A stretch of 64,000 nucleotides of DNA from the NCBI RefSeq assembly GCF_030551255.1, contig NZ_CP130630.1, forward strand, positions 5,995,501 through 6,059,500, given 5' to 3'. Source of the stretch: Streptomyces sp. NL15-2K. Lineage in GTDB: Bacteria; Actinomycetota; Actinomycetes; Streptomycetales; Streptomycetaceae. A program made the translations under genes and the position numbers. The notes beneath the pieces are model-generated. The model searched no databases. It saw only the letters and a list, made by a program, of their open reading frames with translations, and was not told the origin of the DNA. This document shows, piece by piece, positions 26,765 through 35,745 of this stretch. Position 1 is the stretch's first letter. Each line of letters begins with the position of its first letter.

Positions 26765-28909
26765 CTAGACCTTGAGGTCCAGGGCGGTGATGCCCCGGGG
26801 GGTGTTGACGTAGAGGCGGGTGCCGTGGGCTGCCGGGGCCACCATGGACCCGGAGGTGTCGACCGGCACCGACCAGCGGCGCTTGCCGTCCAGTCCGACA
26901 GCATGGACGGCGCTGTCGGTCTGCACATAGATCGTCTCGCCGGCGACGGCCGTTCCCGGCAGCCACTCAGCGCCGCTCTCGTACGTCCATGCCTTGGAGC
27001 CGTCGGCCTCGATCGCTGTAAGGGTGCCCCCGATCTCGACGATCCCCAGCGAACCCGCCGCGACGCATCCTGACACCTCGCTCAGTTCCGCGCTGCTCCA
27101 GATCCTGTTGCCGTCCAGGTCGAAGCCGTGCAGCCGCGATTCGGTGCCCGAAGTGGTCACGAGGGTCTTCCCGCCGACCAATGCGGGGCTGTTGACGTCG
27201 GCCCCGGCGGGCACGGACCAGAGCACGGTTCCGTCGGCGGCGTCCAGGGCCACCAGGCGGTCGCCGTAGGTGCCCGCGTAGACCACGCCGTCGGCCACCA
27301 GCGGGTCGGTGGTGACTCCGGCGGGAGTCGTTCTGCGCCACTGCTCACTGCCGTCGTCCGAGTAGGCCCGGATCTCGCCCGCGTCGGAAGTCCCCGTCCC
27401 CACGACCACGCCGTCACCGGCGAGGACCGGCACGGAGGCGTACCCTTCGAGGTTCCTGCTCCACAGGAGCTGACCTTCGAGGTCCACCGCGCAGAGCAGG
27501 GACCGGGGGGTTTCCTCGTCTCCGCCCCACGTGGTGCAGAAGACAGCGTCCGAGGTGACGACCGGCGTCGACGCCCCTCCCCCTTGGAGCCGCACCCGCC
27601 ACAGCTCCTCGCCCTCGCCGGAAACGGCGCGCACGGTGCCGCTGTCGACCGCCACGTACAGCACACCGCCGTCCGACGACACGCCCACACACGGCCCGCC
27701 CGCCGCATCCGGCTCCCCGCTCTCGTACCGCCAGGCCACCGTCGGCCGAGCAGCGGAACTGCCCTTCGGTGACGGCGACTTCGAGGCGCTGCCGCCGGGT
27801 GACCCGCCACCGGAGTCCCGTGTGAAGAGGAGGCCGCCGACACCGGCCCCCGAGGCCAGCAGGCCGCCCGAGGCGATCCCCAGGAGGCTGCGGCGTGATG
27901 GCCCCCGCTCGGTACCGCCGGGCGGCGTGGTCGGAACATCCGCCGCCGAAGGCTCACTGACCACCGTGGCCGGAGCGACATACTCGACGCGGCTGCGGTC
28001 CTCCCCGGAGTCCCGGTCGGGAAGCCACCGTTCGTCGCCCTCCGAACGGTCCGGGGCGAAGGCCAGCCACCCCGGGCGGGTGTTGTCCCGCAGTGAGCGG
28101 CCGGTGTGACCCGCGGCCTCGACCACGGCCCGCGGGGTGGGCCGTTCCTCCGGCTCGGCGCCCAGGCAGGACTCGACGAGCGGCAGCACCCGCTTCGGCA
28201 CCCCGGTCAGATCGAAGTCCCGGGTCAGGATCCGCAGCAGGATCACTGAGTCCTGCCCTTCGCCGAAGGGCTCACGGCCACTGGAGGCGTACGCGAGGAC
28301 CGCGCCCAGCGAGAAGACATCGCTGGCCGGCCCCACCTCGGCGCCGTTGCGGATCTGCTCCGGCGAGACGTAGCCGACCGAGCCGACGATGGTGCCGGTC
28401 CTGGTCAGCGAGGTCGCCTCCAGGGCCCGTACGATCCCGAAGTCGATCACGCGCGGGCCGTCCGGCGCGAGGAGGATGTTGGACGGCTTGAGGTCGCGGT
28501 GGACCATGCCCTTGCCGTGGATCGCGCCGAGGGCCTCGCCGAGCGCCGCGGCGAGGGTGAGAACCGCGTCCTCGGGGAGCGGGCCATGGTCCAACACCGC
28601 GTCCCGCAGGTTCGGCCCTTCGACGAACTCCGTCGCCATCCAAGGACGTTCGGCCTCGGTGTCGGCGTCGACGACGCGCGCGGTGTACGTACCGACTCCG
28701 CCGACCGTCTGTGCGGCCCGTACCTCCTGCCGGAAGCGGGCTCGGAACATACGGTCCTGGGCGTGCTCGGCGCGCACCACCTTGACGGCGAGCCGGAGCC
28801 CTGACCGTGACTCGGCCAGATACACCTTGCCCATGCCGCCGGCGCCGAGTCTGCCCACCACCTCGTACGGGCCGATCCGGTGCGGATCCGACTGCCGCAG
28901 CACGTCCAC
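26765..28909 (-). CDS. Serine/threonine protein kinase with C-terminal PQQ-like beta-propeller
   Basis: 714 residues. The kinase domain (1-265) has the glycine loop LGAGGMGKVY, K43 in LAVKVV, HRDLKPSN with D139, and DFG at 156-158. After a linker, a twin-arginine-like RRSLLGIASGG begins one membrane helix (about 340-362). The outside part has Ser/Gly/Pro spacer and then about seven PQQ-like blades (GVLYVAVDSGTVRAV, ELWRVRLQG, GTVLWSVPAG). It should sense a ligand or wall state outside and phosphorylate proteins inside. GTG at 28909 sits close to GGGGGAG; a second GTG two codons on is better spaced. No PASTA repeats. Confidence 0.9.
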   Translation of the reverse strand: MDVLRQSDPHRIGPYEVVGRLGAGGMGKVYLAESRSGLRLAVKVVRAEHAQDRMFRARFRQEVRAAQTVGGVGTYTARVVDADTEAERPWMATEFVEGPNLRDAVLDHGPLPEDAVLTLAAALGEALGAIHGKGMVHRDLKPSNILLAPDGPRVIDFGIVRALEATSLTRTGTIVGSVGYVSPEQIRNGAEVGPASDVFSLGAVLAYASSGREPFGEGQDSVILLRILTRDFDLTGVPKRVLPLVESCLGAEPEERPTPRAVVEAAGHTGRSLRDNTRPGWLAFAPDRSEGDERWLPDRDSGEDRSRVEYVAPATVVSEPSAADVPTTPPGGTERGPSRRSLLGIASGGLLASGAGVGGLLFTRDSGGGSPGGSASKSPSPKGSSAARPTVAWRYESGEPDAAGGPCVGVSSDGGVLYVAVDSGTVRAVSGEGEELWRVRLQGGGASTPVVTSDAVFCTTWGGDEETPRSLLCAVDLEGQLLWSRNLEGYASVPVLAGDGVVVGTGTSDAGEIRAYSDDGSEQWRRTTPAGVTTDPLVADGVVYAGTYGDRLVALDAADGTVLWSVPAGADVNSPALVGGKTLVTTSGTESRLHGFDLDGNRIWSSAELSEVSGCVAAGSLGIVEIGGTLTAIEADGSKAWTYESGAEWLPGTAVAGETIYVQTDSAVHAVGLDGKRRWSVPVDTSGSMVAPAAHGTRLYVNTPRGITALDLKV

Positions 28910-28980
28910 GACTCCCCCATCGCTTGATCGCCGACCGGCGGGACGGGGAGGATCGTACGACGTACTCCAGGGTCACATGC

Positions 28981-29150
28981 TCAGACCGCAGGGACGCAGC
29001 GGCCGTCCACCGTACGGTAGTTCCACTTCGCACCATCCCGTACGAGTTCGCGTACGGCCGTCCCGAACCGCTCGACATGCTCGTCGGGCGTGCCGCCCCG
29101 GTGACGCCGCGCCGGGCGAGCAGGCCGCGTAAGGTCTCGCGGCCCATGCC
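28981..29150 (-). pseudogene. Possible remnant of a small frameshifted gene
   Basis: The minus strand reads GRETLRGLLARRGVTG in one frame, then in another DEHVERFGTAVRELVRDG and WNYRTVDGRCVPAV to a stop at 28981-28983. Both stretches have natural amino acid make-up and could be one protein of about 55 residues broken by a single frameshift. No family recognised. It is upstream of the kinase gene and next to an inverted repeat. Low certainty. Confidence 0.3.
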
Positions 29151-29195
29151 GGCAACTCCGAACGATCGGCACGCCCCCACCGACCGGGATCGGGG

Positions 29196-29277
29196 GTGAT
29201 TGGCAGATCTGTTCCACCCTCGCGAAGGAAAACCCCAGGTGAGGTGGTCGTGCCGGTGGAACAGATCTGCCAATTAC
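29196..29277. repeat. Long inverted repeat, 20 bp perfect (23 bp with one mismatch)
   Basis: 29199-29218 and 29255-29274 are perfect inverted repeats around a 36-nt spacer. Allowing one G-T pair, the arms grow to 23 bp. No flanking direct repeat and no T-run were seen, so neither a MITE nor an intrinsic terminator is supported clearly. It lies 95 bp before the ATP-grasp gene and could be an operator pair, an RNA hairpin or a small mobile remnant. The rest of 28984-29372 shows nothing firm beyond the small remnant. Confidence 0.75.
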
Positions 29278-29372
29278 TGGGTGAGCGGCCGGGAGCATCC
29301 CGGCAGGTGCGTGCCTGTTCGGCTTCCCGCGTGCGTGTTTAGGCTGGTGGTCACCTAATGAGGAGATGCACC

Positions 29373-30212
29373 GTGTCCGTCCGCCCCAGCTTCCTGTTCG
29401 TGACCGATCTCGCCTACCAGGCCCGGGGACGGCGCTACTGCGACGAGGACATCTTCCTGACCTCCCGGCTGCGCGACACCTTCGACCTCGCCCTGTGCCA
29501 CCCGCTGGACGCGGCGGCGCTGATGGACGCCTTCGACGCGGTCGTGGTCCGCAACAGCGGCCCCGTGCTGCGCTACCAGAAGGACTACGCCGCCTTCCGG
29601 GAGAAGGCTGCCGCCCAGGGCACCCTGGTCTACAACCCGCTGTCCGGGCGCGGCGACATGGCCGGCAAGCAGTACCTGCTGGATCTGACGACCGACGGGT
29701 ACCCGGTCATCCCCACCATCGACCGGCCCCAGGACCTGCACCAGCTGCCCGAGGCCGAAGGCTACGCGGTCAAGCCGAAGGCCGGAGCGGACTCCATCGG
29801 CCTGACCTTCGTGCCCCAGGACCAGCTCAGCGACCTCTCCTACGGCGACATCCTGGTCCAGCCGCGCATCGACTTCCGCTACGAGGTGTCCTTCTACTAC
29901 ATCGACGACGCCTTCCAGTACGCCCTGTACGCCCCCGACATCGACCGGCGCTGGGTCCTTGAGCCCTACGAGCCCACCGATGCCGATCTCGCCTTCGCCC
30001 ACCGCTTCATCGACTGGAACACCCTCGACCACGGCATCCAGCGCGTGGACGCCTGCCGCACCGGAGAAGGCGAACTGCTCCTGGTCGAGTTGGAGGACCT
30101 CAACCCCTACCTGTCCCTCGACCTGGTCTCCGACCGGACCCGCGACGACTTCGTGACCGGCATGACGGCCTCCCTCCACCGGTTCCTGGGCACGGCGCTG
30201 CTGTCGGAGTGA
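29373..30212 (+). CDS. ATP-grasp family ligase-like protein of unknown substrate
   Basis: 279 residues. The N-terminal half is a pre-ATP-grasp fold (SFLFVTDLAYQARGR, FDAVVVRNSGPVL). The ATP-grasp part has YAVKPKAGADSIGL (ATP-binding lysine), VQPRIDFRYEVSFYY and the metal-binding end LLLVELEDLNPYLSL, where E and N fit the usual E-x-N pattern in modified form. Such enzymes join a carboxylate to an amine or thiol via an acyl phosphate. The GTG start is 7 nt after AGGAG. It is monocistronic, with no partner gene that names its substrate. Confidence 0.7.
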   Translation: MSVRPSFLFVTDLAYQARGRRYCDEDIFLTSRLRDTFDLALCHPLDAAALMDAFDAVVVRNSGPVLRYQKDYAAFREKAAAQGTLVYNPLSGRGDMAGKQYLLDLTTDGYPVIPTIDRPQDLHQLPEAEGYAVKPKAGADSIGLTFVPQDQLSDLSYGDILVQPRIDFRYEVSFYYIDDAFQYALYAPDIDRRWVLEPYEPTDADLAFAHRFIDWNTLDHGIQRVDACRTGEGELLLVELEDLNPYLSLDLVSDRTRDDFVTGMTASLHRFLGTALLSE

Positions 30213-30250
30213 GGTTCCGGAGGTGATCGGGTGAGCGCAGGGCCACGTTG

Positions 30251-31381
30251 TCAGGGGGTGAGTCCGGCCTTCTCGCAAGCGGACTCGAACTTCGGCGTGC
30301 AGATCTGCGCGGTCGTGAACACGCCGTCCTTGATCACGGTGTCCTTGATGTTGTCGGCGGTCACGGGGATGGGGTCGAGCAGGACGGCGGGGATGTCCTT
30401 GGTGGTGGGCGTGTCGACCGTGGTCTCGGAGATGTCGTCCAGCTCTTCGCCGCGGCCCAGGGCGACGGCCATCTCCGCGGCCGCTTCGGCCTCGGCCTTG
30501 AAGGGCTTGTAGACGCTCATGTACTGCTCGCCGCTGAGGATGCGCTGCAGGGCCGCGAGGTCGGCGTCCTGGCCGGTGACGGGCGGCAGCGGCTGGATGC
30601 CGGCGGACCTGAGGGCGGAGATGACGCCGGAGGCGAGGGCGTCGTTGGCGGCGTAGACGCCGTCGATGTTGCCGGCGCCCAGGGCGGCGATGGCGCGGAC
30701 CATGTTGGCGTTGGCGCTTTCCGGCTTCCAGCCCTGGACGTCGTACGACTTGCCGATCTTCACCTCGCCCTCGAGGACGGACAGCGCGCCCCTCTTGAAG
30801 GCCATCGTGGTGGGGGTGGTCTGGGGGCCGTTCATCATGACGATCTGGCCGCCGTCCGCCTTGTCGCCCATGGCCTTGAGGAGCGCCTCGCCCTGGAGCT
30901 TCCCGACCCGTTCGTTGTCGAAGGAGACGTAGCCCGAGATCGGGCCGTCGACGAGGCCGTCGTAGGCGACGACCTCGATGCCCGCGTCGTGTGCCGTCTC
31001 GACGGAGGAGTGGAGAGATCTGAAGTCCACGGCGCTGATGATCAGGACCTCGACCCCCTTGGTGATCAGGGTGTTCATCTGTTGTTGCTGGGTGGCCACG
31101 TCCCCCCGGGCGTTGGCGTACTCCACCGTGCAGTCGTCGCACAGCTCCTTGAGCTTCTTTTCGATCAGGGGCCTGTCGAACGTCTCCCAGCGAGCGATCT
31201 GGATCTGTGGGAGCAGCAGGCCGATCGTGAAACCGCCCTTGCGGGAGGCGTTCCCGCCCGCGCCGGCGGATTCGCCGTCCGTGCCGCAGGCGGCCAGGGA
31301 CACCACAAGCGACACGACCAGCGACACCACCAGCGACACAGCGGTCGCGGCGGTGGCCGTACGACCCCGACGGGCACTCAC
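30251..31381 (-). CDS. Ribose/xylose-type sugar ABC transporter substrate-binding lipoprotein, orphan
   Basis: 376 residues. The signal peptide contains a Leu-Val-Val-Ser repeat (VSLVVSLVVSLVVS, 12-bp units) and ends in SLAAC. The periplasmic-binding-protein-4 domain has FTIGLLLPQIQIARWE, the VEVLIISAVD segment and IDGVYAANDALASG, as in XylF and RbsB. The GTG at 31381 is chosen because GGGAGG lies 7 nt upstream; earlier ATGs lack a site. No permease or ATPase gene is next to it, so it either works with a system elsewhere or acts as a sensor. Confidence 0.85.
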   Translation of the reverse strand: MSARRGRTATAATAVSLVVSLVVSLVVSLAACGTDGESAGAGGNASRKGGFTIGLLLPQIQIARWETFDRPLIEKKLKELCDDCTVEYANARGDVATQQQQMNTLITKGVEVLIISAVDFRSLHSSVETAHDAGIEVVAYDGLVDGPISGYVSFDNERVGKLQGEALLKAMGDKADGGQIVMMNGPQTTPTTMAFKRGALSVLEGEVKIGKSYDVQGWKPESANANMVRAIAALGAGNIDGVYAANDALASGVISALRSAGIQPLPPVTGQDADLAALQRILSGEQYMSVYKPFKAEAEAAAEMAVALGRGEELDDISETTVDTPTTKDIPAVLLDPIPVTADNIKDTVIKDGVFTTAQICTPKFESACEKAGLTP

Positions 31382-31503
31382 TCGGGGACCTCCCTGGCTC
31401 ATCCGAGGAACCCCCTGACCGTCCGCGACGGCCATTCACTGCCAGGATAGGTCGGGCGGTGCGGTGCGGCTCGCGGTGCGCAGGTCGGTGTGCGGCGGAG
31501 ACG

Positions 31504-32403
31504 CTACTTCGCAGCCGGCTCCGGACCGTCCGGTACCCGACCGCACAGCTCCACGAACCGGACGGCCGCAGGTGACCGCTGCTCGCAGCGCCAGACCATC
31601 ACCGCGCTGCGGACCAGCAGGGGTGTCGTGGGCAGGACGACCGCCCCTTGGCCGGCCGCGTCCACCGCGAGCCGGCGTGGCAGCAGGGCGGCGCCCGCGC
31701 CGGCCAGGACGAGCGGGACGATGGCGGCGCGGTGCGTGGTCTCGATCGCGATACGGGGCGACCTGCCGTCGATGGTCAGCGCGCGGTCGACGAGGGTACG
31801 CATGGCGGTGCCCTCCGGCGTCGAGATCAGCGGGAACCTCGCCAGTTCCTCGACGCTCACGGCCTCGGCGCCGTCCTGTCCGGAACCGGGCGGCAGCACG
31901 GCGAAGAAATGTTGGCCGGGCAGGCGCAGATGGTCCAGCCCTTCCAGGTCGACGGGGGATTCGGCAAGACCGATCTCGCACTCCCCGGTACGGACCATCC
32001 GGGTCACCGCGTCGTCGTGTTCCGGGTCGGCGACCCGTACGTCGACCAGCGGGTGCTTCTCGCGGAACCGGCCGATCAGGTCGGCGAGCGGGTCGACCGC
32101 GAGTGTCGTCAGCGCGACGATGTCGAGCCGTCCGCCGGCCAGCTCCACCACGCTCTCCACCGAGGCCCGTGCCGTGGCGAAGTCCCGGAGCACCTGCTGT
32201 GCCGGGCGGACCAGTGCCTCACCGGCCGCGGTGAGGCCGACGCCGCGGCCCAGCCGGTGGAACAGGGTGGTGCCGAGGTCCCGTTCCAGGGCCCGTATCG
32301 CCTGTGACAGGGAGGGCTGTGCGATCCGCAGTCGGCGGCTGGCGTTGGTGAACCCCCCGCTGCGTACGACCGCGAGGAAGTACTCCAGTTGGCGACGTTC
32401 CAT
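31504..32403 (-). CDS. LysR-family transcriptional regulator
   Basis: 299 residues, standard length. N-terminal winged helix (MERRQLEYFLAVVRSGGFTN, ALERDLGTTLFHRLGRGVGLT) and the two-lobed effector domain from about residue 90. It is divergent from the DUF3604 and betaine-type transport operon with 164 bp between starts, the classic LysR layout, so it probably activates that operon in response to its substrate. I did not find a convincing T-N11-A site in the gap. Confidence 0.92.
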   Translation of the reverse strand: MERRQLEYFLAVVRSGGFTNASRRLRIAQPSLSQAIRALERDLGTTLFHRLGRGVGLTAAGEALVRPAQQVLRDFATARASVESVVELAGGRLDIVALTTLAVDPLADLIGRFREKHPLVDVRVADPEHDDAVTRMVRTGECEIGLAESPVDLEGLDHLRLPGQHFFAVLPPGSGQDGAEAVSVEELARFPLISTPEGTAMRTLVDRALTIDGRSPRIAIETTHRAAIVPLVLAGAGAALLPRRLAVDAAGQGAVVLPTTPLLVRSAVMVWRCEQRSPAAVRFVELCGRVPDGPEPAAK

Positions 32404-32567
32404 TGACGGATCCTATGGGTCCGGTCAGGAACTGGTCTTCCTCCGCCGGGCGTATCCGTTGTTCTCAGCGCTGTCGGGGCGGGATCGTTTTCCGCCATGA
32501 GGCGGGTTTCCGCCGGGAGGCAGCGCCGCCTTCACTTCTCAGCCTTCCTCTAAAGGGATGTCTCCCG

Positions 32568-35500
32568 ATGACGAGCTGCTGCGGCATCGACCACCACCAG
32601 GCCGGCTACACCGAGCGCCAGCGGATGGATCTCGACCGCGTGCTCGCCTTCAACCGCCGACTGGCCGCCGCGATCGACGCGTGCACGGACATCTCGGCCG
32701 TCGTCGCCACGCTGGACCCGGACCCGCTGCGTTACATGTGGGTCGACGAGGGCGGGGGACGGCTCACCGAGTATCTGGCTGCCGGGGAACGGGAGTTGGG
32801 GGCCGCGGAGCGGCTCGCGGGGCATCGCAGGGTGCCTGGGCGGGCGGTGTGCGGACAGCGTTCGGCGGCCCGGCCGGCCGTCGCGGCGGCGGACGACGGC
32901 CGGGTCCTGTACGTGTGGGTCGAGTGGCAGGAGGACGTGGGGGAGCGCGTGGTCGCGGCGCTGGCGGACGCCCCGGGCGCCGAGGCGGTCCCGGTCGTGC
33001 TGGACGACGAGCCGTCCGACTGCTTCCGCCCGTCCGCCGTCTTCGACGAGGAGGGCGCCGCCTGGGTCTGCTACGGGCGGGCGGACGCGGACGGCCGGGT
33101 GGACGTCTGGGCCCACCGTCACGACCCCGCCTCCGGGTGGGGGGCCGCGGAGCGGGTCGGCGACACCGGTCACCCGTCGTTCAACCAGGAGATCGTCGCG
33201 CACGCGGACGGCGGCGTCGAGGTGGTGTGGCAGGGCCCGCACGGGGCGGGCTTCGGCATCTGGTCCCGGCGCCGGCACGGCGGGGTGTGGGGCGGGGTCC
33301 GGCTGGTCAGCGAGGGGGCGGCGGGCAACGCGTGGGATCCCGCGGTGGCGGCGCTGCCGGACGGCGGCAGCGTGTACGCGTGGTCGGAGTACGTGGCCGG
33401 GTCGTACCGGGTCGTGGTGTGCACGGGGGACACTACGACCCGGTACGACCCGGCCACCACGCTGGGCCTAGGCCCGGACACCCCGCGGGGCTTGGGACCG
33501 GACACCCCGCAGGTCCTGGGCCCGGTACGTCCGGTCAGCTCGGGCACCGACTACGCGCTGCACCCGAGCCTGGCGGTGACGGCGGACGGCGGGATCTGGT
33601 GCGCGTTCGACGTCATCGCGGTGCACGGGCACGGCGGTTCCGGCCCGACCCGGCTGCGGCCCGCGGCGGAACTCCCGGAAGCACCGCGGCTGGCCGGCAT
33701 GCGGGACAGCGGCGACGCCGTACCGCCGGAGCTGCTGCCGGAGGTGACGGCCTCTTTGCGTGTGGTGCGCGTGACCGAGGAAGGGCTGCTGGAGCCCGAG
33801 GGCGTACTGGCCGAGGGGCTGGACGTGGTGCCGGGCGGGCTGCCCCGGCTGGCGGCGGACGCGTACGGCGGGCTGACGGTGGCGTACCGCACCCACCGGC
33901 GGCTGCCCCTCATGACGTACTACTGGGAGGCCGCCGCGCAGACGCTCGGCCCCGACGGCTGGTCGAAGCCGGTCACCTTCGGCGGCAGCGACGGGACGCT
34001 GGAGGAGGTCGCCGTGGCCCGCTCAGGGGAGGGAGTGGTGCTGGCCTGGCAGACCGACGGCCGCCTGGAGCGCAGCCTGACCTGGACGGAGGGCTTCGGC
34101 GGCCGGGAGTGCCCGGTGCTGCTGGAGCATCTGGGGTCGGTGGTGTGGCACGGCATGCACGGCGTCGGCGCGATCGCCACCGCGACGCTGCCTGCCGACG
34201 GCCGGCCCGCGCGGGCCGGCCGCCCCCTTGAGGTGGTGGCGAGCAGCGACCGCCGCGAGGCCCGTTCCTGGGCCGCCACCGCCTCCCCGCGCTACCGGAC
34301 CGAGGTCGACGGCGACGAACTCACCCTGTACTGGGGGGACCTGCACCGCCACTCCCTGGTCAGCCGGTGCACCTCCGGTGACGAGCCGTCACTGGAGGAC
34401 TTCTACCGCTACGGCTGGGACGTCTGCGACTACGACTTCTGGGCGGTCACCGACCACTCCGAGAACAGCAGCGCCTACCAGTGGTGGTCGATCCAGAAGA
34501 TCGCCGACCTGTTCCGGGTCGACGGCCGCTTCGTGCCGCTGTACGGCTTCGAGTGGACCGGCAACACCGGCCACCAGAACGTGATCTACGGCTCCGAGGA
34601 ACGCGGCGCGCCGATCTACTCCTCCTTCGCGGCCGGTTCACGGACGCCGGACGAACTGTGGGCGAGTCTGCGGCGCCATCCGCGCTATCCGGCCCTCACC
34701 ATCCCGCACCACCCCGGCTCGGCGATGATCCCCTACGACTGGGACTACCAGGACCCCGAGTTCCTGCGCCTGGTGGAGGTGTTCCAGGCGTGCCGCGGCA
34801 ACTACGAGGGGCAGGGCTGCTTCCGCCAGTACTCGGACGGCACGCTGGACGGGACGTTCGTGCTGGACGGGCTGCGCCGGGGGCACCGCTTCGGGCTGAT
34901 CGCCAGCTCGGACCACGGCAACGGGGCCAGTTACGTCGGCGCGTATGCCGGAGAACTCACCCGGGACGGCGTGTTCGACGCCCTCCAGGCGCGCCGGGTG
35001 TTCGGCGCCACGACGCGGGACGTCATCGTCGACGTACGGGTGGGCGGCGCCTTCATGGGCGGCGAGATCCGGCACTCCGGGCCCGTCGACATCGAGGTAT
35101 ACGCCCGCGGGTTCCGCGACCTGGCGCGGATCGAACTGGTCCGCAGTGGCGAGACGATCCAATCGCTGTCGCCCGACCTGGGGCTGCCGGACGGCTGGGT
35201 GGAGCTGCCGCTGCGCGTGGAGTTCGGGGGCAGCGGCGTGACCACCGACTGGAGCGGGCGGCTGCGGATCGACGGCGGCAGGGTGGTGCGGACGCCGTAC
35301 TGGGGCCCCGAGGTGACCATGGCCGACGAGCGCGAGGTGCGGTGGACGGCGTCCACCAAGTCCTTCGGGGAGCCGTACGGTTCGCAGCGCGGCGGGATCG
35401 AGTTGACCCTGGTCGGCCCGCCGGAGGCCACGGTCGACCTGGAGACCGCCCAGGGCGGCACCACCGTCGCCCTGGGCAAGCTGGCGGCCGGGGCGGTCGA

Positions 35501-35729
35501 ACTGCCGGGCGGGGACGGCGGGCGGCTGTGCCTGGGCCGCGGCACCGGCGGGCTGACCTCGCTCGGCGGCACCGAGCGGCGACTGACGTGGACGGACGAT
35601 CCCGGCGGCCCCGCGTTCTACTACGTACGTGTCATCCAGACCGACGGCGAGATGGCCTGGTCCTCTCCCGTCTGGGTCGACCCCGAGGAGCCGACGGGGC
35701 GTGAACCCTCAGCCGTCTCACCCTCCTGA
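32568..35729 (+). CDS. DUF3604 PHP-type metallohydrolase-like protein with N-terminal beta-propeller region
   Basis: 1053 residues. Residues 1-100 are helical, 100-570 look like a propeller made of repeated WV and AWSEY strands. The core begins at YWGDLHRHS (588-596), continues with VTDHSEN (D629, H630), TIPHHPGS and SSDHGNG, all typical metal ligands of the PHP fold. A beta-rich C-terminal region follows. DUF3604 members hydrolyse or bind unknown esters. Here the gene heads a unit with a glycine-betaine-type importer, so the substrate may be a quaternary amine ester or conjugate. An internal repeat of GLGPDTP (two copies near residue 305) is a small duplication. Start ATG at 32568 follows AAAGGGA. 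Confidence 0.75.
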   Translation: MTSCCGIDHHQAGYTERQRMDLDRVLAFNRRLAAAIDACTDISAVVATLDPDPLRYMWVDEGGGRLTEYLAAGERELGAAERLAGHRRVPGRAVCGQRSAARPAVAAADDGRVLYVWVEWQEDVGERVVAALADAPGAEAVPVVLDDEPSDCFRPSAVFDEEGAAWVCYGRADADGRVDVWAHRHDPASGWGAAERVGDTGHPSFNQEIVAHADGGVEVVWQGPHGAGFGIWSRRRHGGVWGGVRLVSEGAAGNAWDPAVAALPDGGSVYAWSEYVAGSYRVVVCTGDTTTRYDPATTLGLGPDTPRGLGPDTPQVLGPVRPVSSGTDYALHPSLAVTADGGIWCAFDVIAVHGHGGSGPTRLRPAAELPEAPRLAGMRDSGDAVPPELLPEVTASLRVVRVTEEGLLEPEGVLAEGLDVVPGGLPRLAADAYGGLTVAYRTHRRLPLMTYYWEAAAQTLGPDGWSKPVTFGGSDGTLEEVAVARSGEGVVLAWQTDGRLERSLTWTEGFGGRECPVLLEHLGSVVWHGMHGVGAIATATLPADGRPARAGRPLEVVASSDRREARSWAATASPRYRTEVDGDELTLYWGDLHRHSLVSRCTSGDEPSLEDFYRYGWDVCDYDFWAVTDHSENSSAYQWWSIQKIADLFRVDGRFVPLYGFEWTGNTGHQNVIYGSEERGAPIYSSFAAGSRTPDELWASLRRHPRYPALTIPHHPGSAMIPYDWDYQDPEFLRLVEVFQACRGNYEGQGCFRQYSDGTLDGTFVLDGLRRGHRFGLIASSDHGNGASYVGAYAGELTRDGVFDALQARRVFGATTRDVIVDVRVGGAFMGGEIRHSGPVDIEVYARGFRDLARIELVRSGETIQSLSPDLGLPDGWVELPLRVEFGGSGVTTDWSGRLRIDGGRVVRTPYWGPEVTMADEREVRWTASTKSFGEPYGSQRGGIELTLVGPPEATVDLETAQGGTTVALGKLAAGAVELPGGDGGRLCLGRGTGGLTSLGGTERRLTWTDDPGGPAFYYVRVIQTDGEMAWSSPVWVDPEEPTGREPSAVSPS

Positions 35730-35745
35730 CAGGAGAACAGCTCCC

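Noticed and set aside
29355..31439. 694-residue minus-strand frame across the ATP-grasp and binding-protein genes
   Set aside because: Its sequence has no domain. The two genes are supported in other frames by ribosome sites, ATP-grasp motifs and a lipobox.
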